Source of the DNA: Rhizaria sp. SCN 62-66
Taxonomy: Eukaryota; Rhizaria, unplaced
DNA: 31,663 bases
NCBI GenBank assembly: GCA_001724265.1
Contig: MEDY01000354.1
Coordinates: 1 to 31,663 of the forward strand
Reading direction: 5' to 3'
Shown piece by piece: positions 10,201 to 20,584 of this stretch. Numbering within the stretch: position 1 is the first letter of the stretch; each line of letters opens with the position of its first letter. The position numbers and the translations under genes are program-made. Under the pieces are notes generated by a model. The model did no database searches. It was given only the letters and a program-made list of their open reading frames with translations, and was not told the DNA's origin.

Positions 10201-13200
10201 GTCACGGCCTCTTCCCGACCTTGACAGTGATCCCAAGACTAGCAGCTGCACTTGTACATGTCAGTGCGTGTGCGCATCAACGCTTAGCACTGCGCTGGCG
10301 TTTGCCCGCGCCCTCACGTACACGCCTGTTGATGCCGCAACTCAAGAAATCTCAGCGACCCCTGCAATGCTGGCGAGTGCTGCTCTCTTGTCCGCTGCTC
10401 AAGCCAATGCGACTGCCACGGCTGCGACGAGTGCGCCGAAGAGCGGTTTGACTTTCAGCCTTGACCCTGACACTTGGGCCGCGCTCGTAGGCGCCCGGTC
10501 GCGGCTGCGGCGCCTGCGGCTGTCGGCGGCGGCCACGTACGCCGCCGTGGGGTACCCGAGTCCGCTGGACTTGAAGGACTGGGGTGATGCGGCTGTAGAC
10601 ACGACAAGCTTGCAGTTAGACGACTCGGCCCGGGTGCAGACACAGCCGCAAGCACAGTCTCAGCCGCAGTCTCAGACACAGCAAGCGTGTGGTGCGTTCT
10701 CATTGACACGGGTCCAGCTGCATGCGCAGGCGAACGCGCAGACGCAGGCTCAGTTGCTCCAGTCGCTCGAAATGATGCGTTCGCCTCGGCCTCCGACGCC
10801 TTCTCACTCGCAGGAACGAGTTGACGAAGACGTGACAATGAGCGCGGCTGAGGCGGCGAGTGCGTTAATGATGGATGGCAGAGGCAATTTTCTGAACAAT
10901 AACAATAACAACGCTGTGAGCTGTGCTGGCGATGATGCAGACATGGTTGCAGCAACAGCTGTACTTATGACTGACACTGTTCTGCTTACACCGCCGCAGC
11001 ACGGCTTGGCACCGGCACCACCGCCAGCGCCAGCGCCAGCACTGGACTCTGCTCGTAACACGCCCGGCGCGCGTGTATCCGTGCCCGTGGTGCTGCCAGC
11101 CCACACGGCGCCCACGATTCCGCGTCGTTTGCCCTTGAGTGCACTTTCGCATCGCCCCGCGCCGGCACAGGTGTTAACATCTCCGGCGAAACTAGGACTT
11201 GCATCGCCGTCGATTACCTCGCCTGTATCAGCCGGCGTCGCGTCAGCAGGGCCCGCGGACGGTAACAGCGCTGCGACAGTCGCGGCACCTATGACAGCGA
11301 CTGGCGACGGAAGCCAGTATTGGGGTGCTGCGGGCTCGACAGTGCCTGGCGCTCTGTACAGGAAGAAATCACAGCGCTCCAGCTTGACTGCATTAGCTGC
11401 AAATCCACCACAGGTGTCGACTGCAACTTCTGCAACAGCCACGGGTAGTACGACTGCTGGTGAGCGCGATCCTGGGAGCGCTCTGGCATCGGTCCTGGCG
11501 TTTTCAACTCACGCTGACACAACAGCAGTGTACGCAAACAAAGCTGATGAAACACAGAAGCATCAGCAACAACAACAACAGTCTAAGCAAGCTGGCTGGT
11601 TATCCTCATCATCCTCATCCTCCACAACGTCATCATCATCATCGGCGTCCTCCGTATTGCTGTCTCTGTCGTCACCGCTATCCTTGTTGCTCTCCGGTAC
11701 AGCAGCTGCGGCCGGCCAGTCGTTCTCCGCCTCCGTTGCAGCCGCCACGGGCTACACCTCTCTGGCTGCGGCCGAGGTTGGTGTGCGTGTCCCAGCGTTT
11801 CAGTCGGGCTCAGAGCGCGTGTTAGCCCAGCCGGGCTTCGTGTCCGCCATTCCCGCAGCCCCACTCTCGGGCTCTGGCAGCTCAGGGCCAGCCACCGACA
11901 CCGCTCATTTGTCCCATTCCACGGCTCGCGGCGTCGAGAGCAGCGTGGTGGTGGACGGCGTCAGCCGCATTGCGTGGGGCGTGGCGACGGGAGACTCGAT
12001 CGCCAAGTTGCGCGCAGCGGCAGCGCTTGCTGTTGCCACGCAAGACCAAGTACGTGCGCAAAGTCATTCTGCTCGCGCGCAATCTTCTAGCGATGCCGAC
12101 ACGAACGACACAACGAACGCGAATACCTCTCACCAAGACTCGGTGGTGTGCATCGATGACGTGTCCACAGCCGCGCCCCGCGCCTTCGCGTCCGGAGGTG
12201 TCTGGTCGGGTGTTGCTTCGGCCACCAACGCGGCGCAGACTGGCCGTCGCAAACACGGTGCCGATGGTAGTAGTGGCGGCAGCGGCGAGGGCGGTGATGC
12301 GGAGACCGACAAACGCGCCCTCGTGGCTGCGGCAACTGAGCTCGCGCTTGATTGCAGCAACGATCGTGCTCCGCAGCAACAGCTCTCGGCAGCTGCAGCG
12401 CTCTCCGCGTTTGTCGGACGCGTGACTGCGCGAGCGAAGGCCAACGCTGCGGCTGAGGCTGCGGCGGCTGCAGCAGCCGGGGTTGGCTCGCTCGCGCGTG
12501 TGTCGACCAGTACTGGCACTAGTGTGGGAAACAGCAGCACGAGCGCGGGGGCTCCAGCGCACAGCGACACAACTCTACTAACACGAGTGAATGTAAGTTG
12601 TGGAGACGAGATTGTAAGTAGTCGTGGTCGTGTGTGGGAATACGGTTCGCACGACGACAACTTTGATGACGGCGATAACCTGTCTCAAATCAACACAAGT
12701 GCTGATCAAACAAGTGCTGTTGCGCCCAGCTCCCAGCCCTGGATTGTATCGCTGTCGCCCGCACAGCGCGATGCCGCAGAAGCCGCCGCCGCAGTTGCGG
12801 AAGCTGGTTTCAGTCTTGGCCTTGCTCTCAATCTCAACGGTGGCACTGCTCACAGCTACAGCGGCTCCACTGGCTTGAGCACAATTGCCAGTGCGGGCGA
12901 GCTCAGCAGTCTCGGGGTTGGCGGCACTGGCGGCGGCGGCATCGGCGTCGGCGTGCGGCTCGGAGCCGCGGCGCGCGGTGGGGCGCACGTGCCCGCGCGT
13001 GTCACGCGGCACGCACTGCTAGAGGCGCGAGTGCTGGCGCAAATCGACTGTCGATTTGTGCTGTGCACTGCGCCTCTGGTCCCCGCGACTGCAGCTGTGA
13101 TCACTGCGGCAAAGACGAACACTACAAGTGACACTGACGAAACAGATGATGATATGTCGACGACAGACGGTGGTAACAAGGGCGATTGTGAGCAGTGTGC

Positions 13201-15117
13201 GACTACACAGAGTGAGCGCGGTCACGATGCCTGTTGCCACAGTAAACACCGCTTCAATGATGACGATGATGATGATAATAATAATGATAATTGCTATGCT
13301 GGTGTTGACACTTGCGACGAGAGCCTTTCGACAACATGTAGTCGAAACTTAAGGAATAACGGTGACAATGATGATGACATACTGCTTTCTCGGTCGGCAT
13401 CAGCTGCAACTGGATTGTTGACAGAGGAATCCACACAAGCAGTATCCACCTCAGCAACTGAAACAGCGCTATCGACACAAACACACGCGTCTACAGTGCG
13501 TCATACGAGTCAGCCTGCTGAGTCATATCCGACTGTGAATGTTGTTGGCAAGAAGAGCACTGTAGTAGCAGTGTCGAGACCCCCGCGCAAGGGTGTCATG
13601 GTGTTTATGCTCGATCAACACGCTGCAGACGAGCGCATTCAGGTGCGTTCACCTATTCATTTCTTGAAACTCGCGCTTAGAATGTGGTGTCACTTTATTT
13701 GCCTTTAATGTATTGACATGTGTTGCAATATCTCACATATTATTTGTCTCCCTTGCTGTTCGTTTTGTTTGTCACACTATAGCTCGAGTACCTTGAGCAG
13801 AGGCTCCGTCGCTCTCTTACGGGCCTTGCCGCCCACCTCGCCCTTCTCTGGCTCTCTCCCTGTAGTGAAGCTGGTCTTGGTGGCGTTATGGAGCGCGTGG
13901 CTGGACTTGAGTCTCTTACTGCGCCCGCGTGTGTGCCCTCGTTTGTAGCGCGCTTATGGGATCCTGTGCCCGGCCGGTACGCGCGTCCACTGACTTTACC
14001 ACCACTCATTCTTCCCTTTGCTCCCGATCACGGCAACAGTAGTAACGCATACATCGATGACAGGGAGAGTGACGAGCAGCGTGATTTGAGCGCAGTGTTA
14101 TCCGGCCTCGCTACCGCAGCAGCCGCCTTCGTCTCCGTCCCGTTCCTCCGCCTGCGCCGCCTGGGCATCCCCGTCGCGCTCACGGTCACCACGGCCGAGG
14201 CAGCCGTCGCCGAGCGGCACGCCGTCGCGCTCGCCGCCTGGGGCGTGCACTGGGCGTGGGGGCGCTTTGAGACTCGGACGCGGTCTAAATCACCTACGAT
14301 CGATGCTGCAAGTGCTGCGCAAAGCAGTCATATGGGTGACTCTGACAATGATGACGCAGAGGAAAACGGCGTTATCACATGTCTGCATCAAGGTTCGCTT
14401 TACCGGATCCGCATTGCCGCAGGCACAGATGACTGTGGAGACGACGATAACAACGGGAACACTGTGCTCACGCCCCTGTCGCAGTCGCAAGCGCAGTGCA
14501 TGGTGATTCGCGCAGTGCCTTCGGTCTGTGGCGTCGCGTTGGAGCCCGCCCGCGACGTGCGCGAGATGCTCGCAGCGCTCGACGAACACTCGGGCGGCAC
14601 AAGCTTCGTCTCAGTCTCAACCTCAACGTCAGCGACTCGTTTCACCGGGAATTGCCGCCACAGCACTGCTGTTGACTCCGACACCGAGGCTGAGTCAGAT
14701 GTCGAGGCTCAAGCTGAAGCCGAGGCCGCGGGCTGCTTCGGCGTCACCGTCGCGCGGGCACTCACCGCCCTGCGCCGCTGTCCCGCTGGCCAGCTGACGG
14801 CCCGCGTCGCCGCGCTCGCCGACGCGCTCGCGACCACGGCGCTGCGCGTGCGTCCCCCCGCACTGCGGCGCGTGCTCAACTTTAAGGCGTGCCGCGGCGC
14901 GATCAAGTTCAACGATCCCGTGCCGCTGCCGCGGCTGCGCGCCATGGTCGGCGAGCTCGCGCAGTGCCAGAATCCGTTCGCGTGCGCGCACGGGCGGCCG
15001 GCGGGGGCGCCGGTGGCGATTCTCAGCAACGTGATGTGGGAGGAGCAGGAGCATGATTCTGAGGAACAGTAGCGGTGGGGGCATTGTGGGGCGAACGGAC
15101 ATGTCAAACGAGAGTAA
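4229..15117 (+). CDS. MLH3: Giant MutL homologue MLH3 with long insertions and in-frame TAG codons
   Basis: MLH3 pairs with MLH1 (MutL-gamma) in mismatch repair and meiotic crossover formation. Exons are 4229-5429, 5586-13642 and 13783-15117. With TAG read as sense this gives about 3,530 residues, against roughly 1,450 in human. ATPase motifs: ELVANALDAGAT near residue 370, SDNGIGMD near 398 (rebuilt across intron 1), GYRGEALASI near 464, and GTTVVLTALFASLPVRR near 932. A transducer segment, PPPGTVDVLYDPSKRAV, lies near 1760. The C-terminal domain starts at EARVLAQIDCRFVLC near 2880. The endonuclease motif DQHAADERIQLE (DQHAx2Ex4E) begins at 3077 and spans intron 2. KACRGAIKFND and CAHGRP follow near 3455 and 3487. 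Insertions are Ser-, Gln-, Asp/Asn- and Ala-rich. In-frame TAGs are at 5099, 5111, 6749 and 15070; if the last is a stop, the gene ends at 15072. ATG 4229 is the first after an in-frame TGA. ATG 4280 has a better context. Confidence 0.9.
4859..4894 (+). repeat. Perfect 12-base tandem repeat, three copies, coding for serine
   Basis: TCATCATCATCG repeated three times in the N-terminal extension of MLH3, encoding only Ser and followed by one more Ser codon. Confidence 0.95.
5024..5062 (+). repeat. TCA/TCG serine-codon microsatellite
   Basis: Thirteen consecutive TCA or TCG codons encode a second Ser run just before the two in-frame TAG codons of MLH3. Confidence 0.9.
5430..5585 (+). other. Intron 1 of MLH3
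   Basis: A 156-base intron, donor GTACGC, acceptor TTTGTTTAG, phase 1. Splicing rebuilds the ATP-binding motif Asp-Asn-Gly-Ile-Gly-Met-Asp across the junction, which fixes both splice sites. Confidence 0.93.
13255..13293 (+). repeat. GAT/AAT codon run coding for Asp and Asn
   Basis: A trinucleotide-like run of GAT then AAT codons encodes an Asp6-Asn3-type stretch in the insertion that splits the MLH3 endonuclease domain. Confidence 0.85.
13643..13782 (+). other. Intron 2 of MLH3
   Basis: A 140-base intron, donor GTGCGT, acceptor CACTATAG, phase 0. It falls inside the endonuclease motif. Joining gives DQHAADERIQ|LEYLEQ, with the second conserved Glu supplied by exon 3. Confidence 0.93.
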
Positions 15118-15501
15118 TGAAAAGCTTGAAGTGAGAGCCTCACGCACCGCTGCTGATGAGTTCTGTAGCAAGTGGCAATGATCATCACTTTGATTGTATA
15201 TCTATTAATTTAAAACAAAGTTACATAATGTAAATGCTATATTAAAATCAGCTGTTATATATTCGAAAGAAGTACGTGGACAACTATTCATCTGTGATTA
15301 TGAAGCACAAGATGGCTTTACGTCCTTCTGATCAATACACTAGGATTCTTTGCAACAACCAACTTAGATAACAGAACCGAGAAAGTAAAAGGTTTTTGTA
15401 TTGAATATAATAGCATTATACATTAGCAAAAATGGCCTGCTTAACAACCACAGCCGATAGCTATATCATTGCTCGTTCACATGCGACTTGCGACCCACTA
15501 C
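15118..15501. other. Intergenic region between convergent MLH3 and NCBP3-like genes
   Basis: AT-rich sequence expected to hold both 3' untranslated regions. If TAG 15070-15072 is the true MLH3 stop, the region starts at 15073. No gene, RNA or repeat was recognised. Confidence 0.5.
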
Positions 15502-17380
15502 TCAGTTGTCGCCCTCCATCGCAGCGCCGCCCTCGTGCTTGACGCCGGCGTGCTCGTCCGCCGCTGCCTCATACCCGCCCTGCTCGGCTGACGCCGCGAT
15601 CGCAGCCTGGGCCGCGGCCGCCGCAGCCGCAGCCGCCTCGGCCTCGGCAGCGGCCTCAGCGGCCTCGGCCTCGCGCTTATGCTGGTCGCGCACGAACATG
15701 GCGCTCAGCCCGCTGCCCGCAGACTCGACGTCGACGAACACGCCGCGCGCCGCGCCGCTGCCGCCCGCACCGCCGCTGCCGTTGAGGCTCGCCAGCAAGT
15801 TGAGCCGCGGGCGTTCCTGGAGCTTGGACGTGGTGGTATTGCGCAGGCGCTGCTCGCGGAGCCCGACCGAGAGCGGGTTCTCGCGCTGGCGGCCCGCGCG
15901 CACGCGGTGGTCCACCGTCATGCGCAGCGACTGATCCTGGCGCACCTCGGGCCGGTCCGCGCCGTTGCCGCCGCCGCGGACGGGCCCCCAGGTGGGGAGG
16001 CTGCTGCCCTCGGCTGCCTTGCGCACCACGGTCACGCGCTGCGAGCCGCCGAGCGAGCCCGGCACGTCGGTGGGCACGGTAGAGAGCACGCCCGCGGCCG
16101 AGGCCAGGAAGCCGCGGCCCTTGCGCTCGCGGCCGGCCTCGTCCGCACCCAACGCCGCCATCGCCGCGGCCACCTCGGCCGGGTCCGCCGCCACGGCCGC
16201 CGTGTCCTTGCGCGGCGCCGGCACCGACTGGCGGACCGTGGCCGCGCCGGTGCGCGCGAAGCGGGCAGCGCGAGACTCGGCCGTGCCGTGCTGCGAGACA
16301 GCGTTGCGCTCGCGGATGAGGCGCGCGTGGTACGCGCGGTTGCGCAGGTAGAAGGCCGACGGCGCGCGGGGGCGGTTGCGGTCTGCGTTCTTGACGTCGA
16401 GGACCGTGGCGACGCGCATGGCAAGCGACGAGTGCGAAGCGTGGTCGAGCGCGGTGCGCCACACGACGCACGCGAGGTCTTCCTGTGCGAATGCGACGGG
16501 GACTGAGTTGTTGACGATGTACGACATGGCCGCGGCAACGTCGCGGTCGCGCGCGCGGGATCGCAGCATGAGCGCGCGTTTGGCGCCGAAAACGTCGGAG
16601 AAGACGACGTTGCAGCGGGAGTCGGTAATCCATTCGACGTGGGTGGCGCCGTATTCCTTGAAGAGCGTGAGCACGTGCTGCGTGTTCATGTTCTCAGCGA
16701 GCATCTTGGAGCCGAAGAGGTGCACCGTGTCCCACCGGTGGTCCGCCTGCGGGTCAAACGCGTTCGTCTCGGCCTCGACCTCTTCGGAGTCCATCAGCGC
16801 GAGCGACTCGGGGTCGAAGATAGCGGGGAAGTCGTTCTCGCCGGAGTGCATGGCATCCGACGCCTCGCTTGCGGCCGCGGCGGCCGAGGCGGCGTCCATG
16901 GCCGAGTCGGCGATCTCGGAGTAGTGCTGCGCGTACTCCTCGGCCGACATGCCGTGGATCTCGGCCACGGGGTCGATAACGGTGGTGCCGAAGCGCAGGG
17001 CGCGCTCCTTGCGGCGGCGCTGCTCCTCGGGGTCGTAGATGTTCACGCCAGTCACGAAAGGCTGGCTCACGCGCTCATCTGAGCACACAAGGAATTGAAG
17101 GAAGCAAAAATTGCGGGAATTATATAAATAAATAGTGGTGCATATTTTGGTGAAGTCATGAGGCGATTGAAGTTGATGGAGATGTGTGGGTGAGCCTATT
17201 AAGAGAGATGTTGTTGGGTCCGGAGAGAAGTGTGGATTGCGAGGACGTACCGACGCAGAAAGCAGGAACGATATTGACGAGATCAACGGAGCCGTCCTGG
17301 TTGTAGTATACACTCTTAGGTGTCTCTTGCGCAGCAGCAGCAGCCGCCGCGGGGTCATGAGGAGCCGAGGGATCCGACAT
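15502..17380 (-). CDS. NCBP3: Nuclear cap-binding protein subunit 3 (NCBP3)-like, two exons
   Basis: NCBP3 joins NCBP1 in an alternative nuclear cap-binding complex that promotes mRNA processing and export. Exon 1 (17380-17251) starts MSDPSAPHDP and ends in phase 1. Exon 2 is 17078-15502. The product is 568 residues with a TGA stop, close to the human length of about 620. Visible family features are FVTGVNIYDPEEQRRRKERA near residue 50, and an RRM-like segment at about 153-213 with LFKEYGATHVEWITDSRCNV, corresponding to the WLDD-type motif of the family (WITD here). A second conserved part follows (CVVWRTALDHASHSSLAMRV, then FYLRNRAYHARLIRERNA). The C-terminal half is basic and Gly/Ala-rich, with an Ala/Glu helix near the end. 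The symbol is by homology recognised by eye. Confidence 0.85.
17079..17250 (-). other. Intron of the NCBP3-like gene
   Basis: A 172-base intron on the minus strand, donor GTACGT, acceptor GTGCTCAG, phase 1. The junction codon is GAT (Asp), giving Phe-Cys-Val-Asp-Glu-Arg. Confidence 0.9.
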
Positions 17381-18611
17381 AAGGAGAGTGAGAGTTACCT
17401 TGCCTTCGCACCGAAGATGGGACTGAAAGAAAAGGGTCTATAGGGCGCAACAAACAGATCCAATAAGAAGTTTTAAAATATATCTCGTTTTCAGACGATT
17501 AGATTATATAAAAGAGGTCAAGCATACTGTTTATCGGAAATAGACCCACGAAAAGCCATGAGCACAAACATGATCTTCCGATAGGGGAGCTCCATACAAT
17601 AGTTTTCTCTCACTCCTCATCGTTAAGTGCCAGCATGAGACATTAGTGGGAATTCAAGACTCTGTATAAGAACCACAATGTGCGATCAAACGCTCAAAGT
17701 CAAAAGTAAACCTGCAATCGTGTTGATGGCACTGGTGAGATGTGAGTTCGTCGCATGTCTGGTCAATTTGTGACTGCTTACAAATTGTTAGAGCAAGAAG
17801 CAGCCGGAGGCGCTCGATCAGCAACAGCGCGCCAAAACATATGGCAGCGTATCAGGCGTTCGAATCAGCTGATCAAGAGAATAGCAGCAGGCTGCTGGTA
17901 AAACGCATGGCACTGTAGTGTTCAACTTGTAAAAAATGGTGCGGTCAAGATACTAATGACTGACTATGTAGCAAAACAATATGAAGGAGCTATCTAGGTA
18001 AAACAAGCGCGTTCGTTGTTAACAATGGTCGTTGTGCAAAGAGGGTAAACAATTGGAATCAAGGTTTAAAGAGTGAGAGAGTGTAAATGTAAGTAAAAGG
18101 GTTAGCAAAATAGTGATGAGCGACACAAAAGTGACGGTAAACAGCTGTCTAAAGCGCTGGACAGAATGAGCCTCTTATAGAGCACATGAGTGCGTGCGAA
18201 TTAGGAGAGTGACATATGCGATTGGAGATCGCATAAATTGCAAACTTGTTGCGTCAGTCGTTGTCCTCTCCAAACTATTGTGCAACGACTGACTACGATT
18301 ATTACGACGTGTAACTGTTGGTTTGGAGAAACGAAACAGGGTAGAAAGTTGATGGCAACAAACCGCAAATACAAAGCTAAACATAATACACGGCATAACA
18401 AGTGTTGCAAGTTGAATCAGAGATAATAAATAGAAAGGTAGAGAGAGAGAGAAACATACCCGAATAATGTCCGTATACATTGAACAATCAATCAAGTCAC
18501 AATCTTCAACAACTTTCTACGTTGACTGAGAAAATTTTCTTTTAAAGAAAAACAGTTCTGAAAGTTGTTCTAAATTAAAAACTAACTCGGGCTGGCAGCA
18601 ATGTGGCTGAA
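17381..18611. promoter_or_regulatory. Tandem intergenic region between the cold-shock gene 3' end and the NCBP3-like gene
   Basis: About 1.2 kb of AT-rich DNA, upstream of the NCBP3-like start and downstream of the cold-shock gene stop (both minus). It must hold the promoter of the first and the 3' untranslated region of the second. A GA-rich microsatellite lies near 18438-18455, and a near-palindrome of T4CT3/A3GA4 type near 18534-18550 could form a hairpin in the 3' region. The longest open frames show no exon-like codon use. Confidence 0.45.
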
Positions 18612-20553
18612 TTAATAGTTGTTGTTATTGTTGCTACGGTTATTGAACCCACGGCCGCCGCGGTGCGGGAACCTGCCGCGGCCGCCCTGGCCCTGGCCGT
18701 GGCCCTGGCCTTGGTGACCACGGTGGCCGCGCTGCTGCTGGTGGTAGCCGCCGCTGCCGCTGCTACTGTTGCCATACTGCTGCTGCTGATGCTGCTGCTG
18801 CATGTCGCCGTCTGCGCCCTCGTAGAAAGCGTTGCCGTTGCCGCTGCCGCTCTCGCGCCCGTCGTCCTCGTAGTCGCCGTCGCCGGCGGCATTGACGTTG
18901 TCGTCATCGTCGTTGCCGTGCCCGTGGGCAACCGCGCCCGTGTGCGTGTTGGCGCCCATCGCAGCGCGCTTGACCACAAACAAGGATCCGCGCCCGCCAC
19001 TATGGGCGGCCTGGCCCTGGCTCTGGCCCTGGCTCAGGCCCTGGGCGACGCCGGCGTTGTACAGCTGGTAGTTGGGGTGACTGTGCGCACGCGACGGCGC
19101 GCCCTTGCTGCCGCTACTGCTGCCGCCACCGCTGCCACCGAACACGTTGTGAGCAGATCCGGCCGCGTTGTCATCGTCGTTGACGTTGTTGTTGTTGTCG
19201 TCGTTGTCGTTGTTAAAGCCGCCGTCGTTGTTGTAGTTGGAGCCCATGGAGGAGCGCTTGCGGCTGCCGCCGCTGCTGCTGCCGCCGAAGCCTGGCGAGC
19301 TGGGGCCCGAAATAGGGTACCTGGAGTGGCTGAGAGACTGCATGCTCACGGTCTGAGAGGAGCCCCCGCCCATCTGAGCCTGCTGCTGCTGCTGCTGAGG
19401 TTGCGAGTGCGAGCGACCGAAGGCGCCACCCATCTGTCCCTGTCCCTGCTGCTGTTGCTGCTGCTGGGGCTGAGGCTGCTGGCGCGCGGGCAGCTGCATG
19501 AGCTGCTGAGGGTGAAGCTGCTGCTGCTGCTGCGGAAGCGCGACGCCCGCGGCAGCGGCCTGACTCTGGCTCAGCAGGCCGGACGCGGCGAGTACGGCCA
19601 GCGCGGCGGCGATCGAGTTCGAGTCGATGCCGAGCGCAGCCACGGGCGCGGCGACGCCGCCACCGGCGGCGGCAGCGGGGAGCGCGCTCATGACGCCGGG
19701 AGCGACGGCGGCGTTCGTGTTGTTGCTAAAGCTGTTGGTGCGGGCGCCGCCGAACTGCTTCTGCTGCTGCTGGGCGATGTTTTGGTTGTAGCTCTGGTTG
19801 AAGCTCTGGTTGTACGCATTGTTCGCGGTCATGTTATTGTTATTGTTGTTGTTGTTGAACTGCGACTGCGGGCCATGAGACTGGAAACCTCCCTGCCTGA
19901 ACTGCTGTTGCGGCTGCTGCTGCTGCTGCTGTTGCTGCTGGTTGTGACCGCGGAACTGGCCCTGACCCTGGCCCTGACCCTGGCCCTGACCCTGGCCATG
20001 GCCCTGGTGACCGTGACCGTGACCTTGGTGGCCCTGATGGCCCTGACCCTGGTGACCGTGCGAATGCCCGTGCGAGTGACCGTGAGCACCCCCGCCCGCG
20101 GCCATGGGTGCCTCGCCGAGGAACGTGCAGCCGGGCCCAGTCACCCCGACAGCGCGGTACGTCAGGCCGCCGCCCTGCTGCGCGGGCTTGGCCTCGACGG
20201 CAAACTCGACGGCCTGCCCGGGCACCAGCACGTTAAATCCGGCCGCCGTGATGGCCGTGCTGTGCACGAACAGGTCCGCGAACTCCTGGCCGCTGCCGCC
20301 GTCGCCGGACGTGGCGAGCCGCGGGAGCCCGAAGACGGCGGCGTCGTCGCCGTTGGGCGTGATAAAGCCGTACTGCTTCTGTGCCGCGTAGGACTTGACC
20401 ACGCCCGAGAGCACCATGGGCCGCACCAGGGCCGGGTTGCTCGCGCCGCAGGCCTGCGAGGCGCGGTCGAAGCCGCCGCCGCGGGTCATGGCGCGGCCAG
20501 AAAAAGACTGCGTGTGTGAGCTGTGGGACTGACGGCCGCCGAACGCGTTGCGC

Positions 20554-20584
<31 letters not shown>

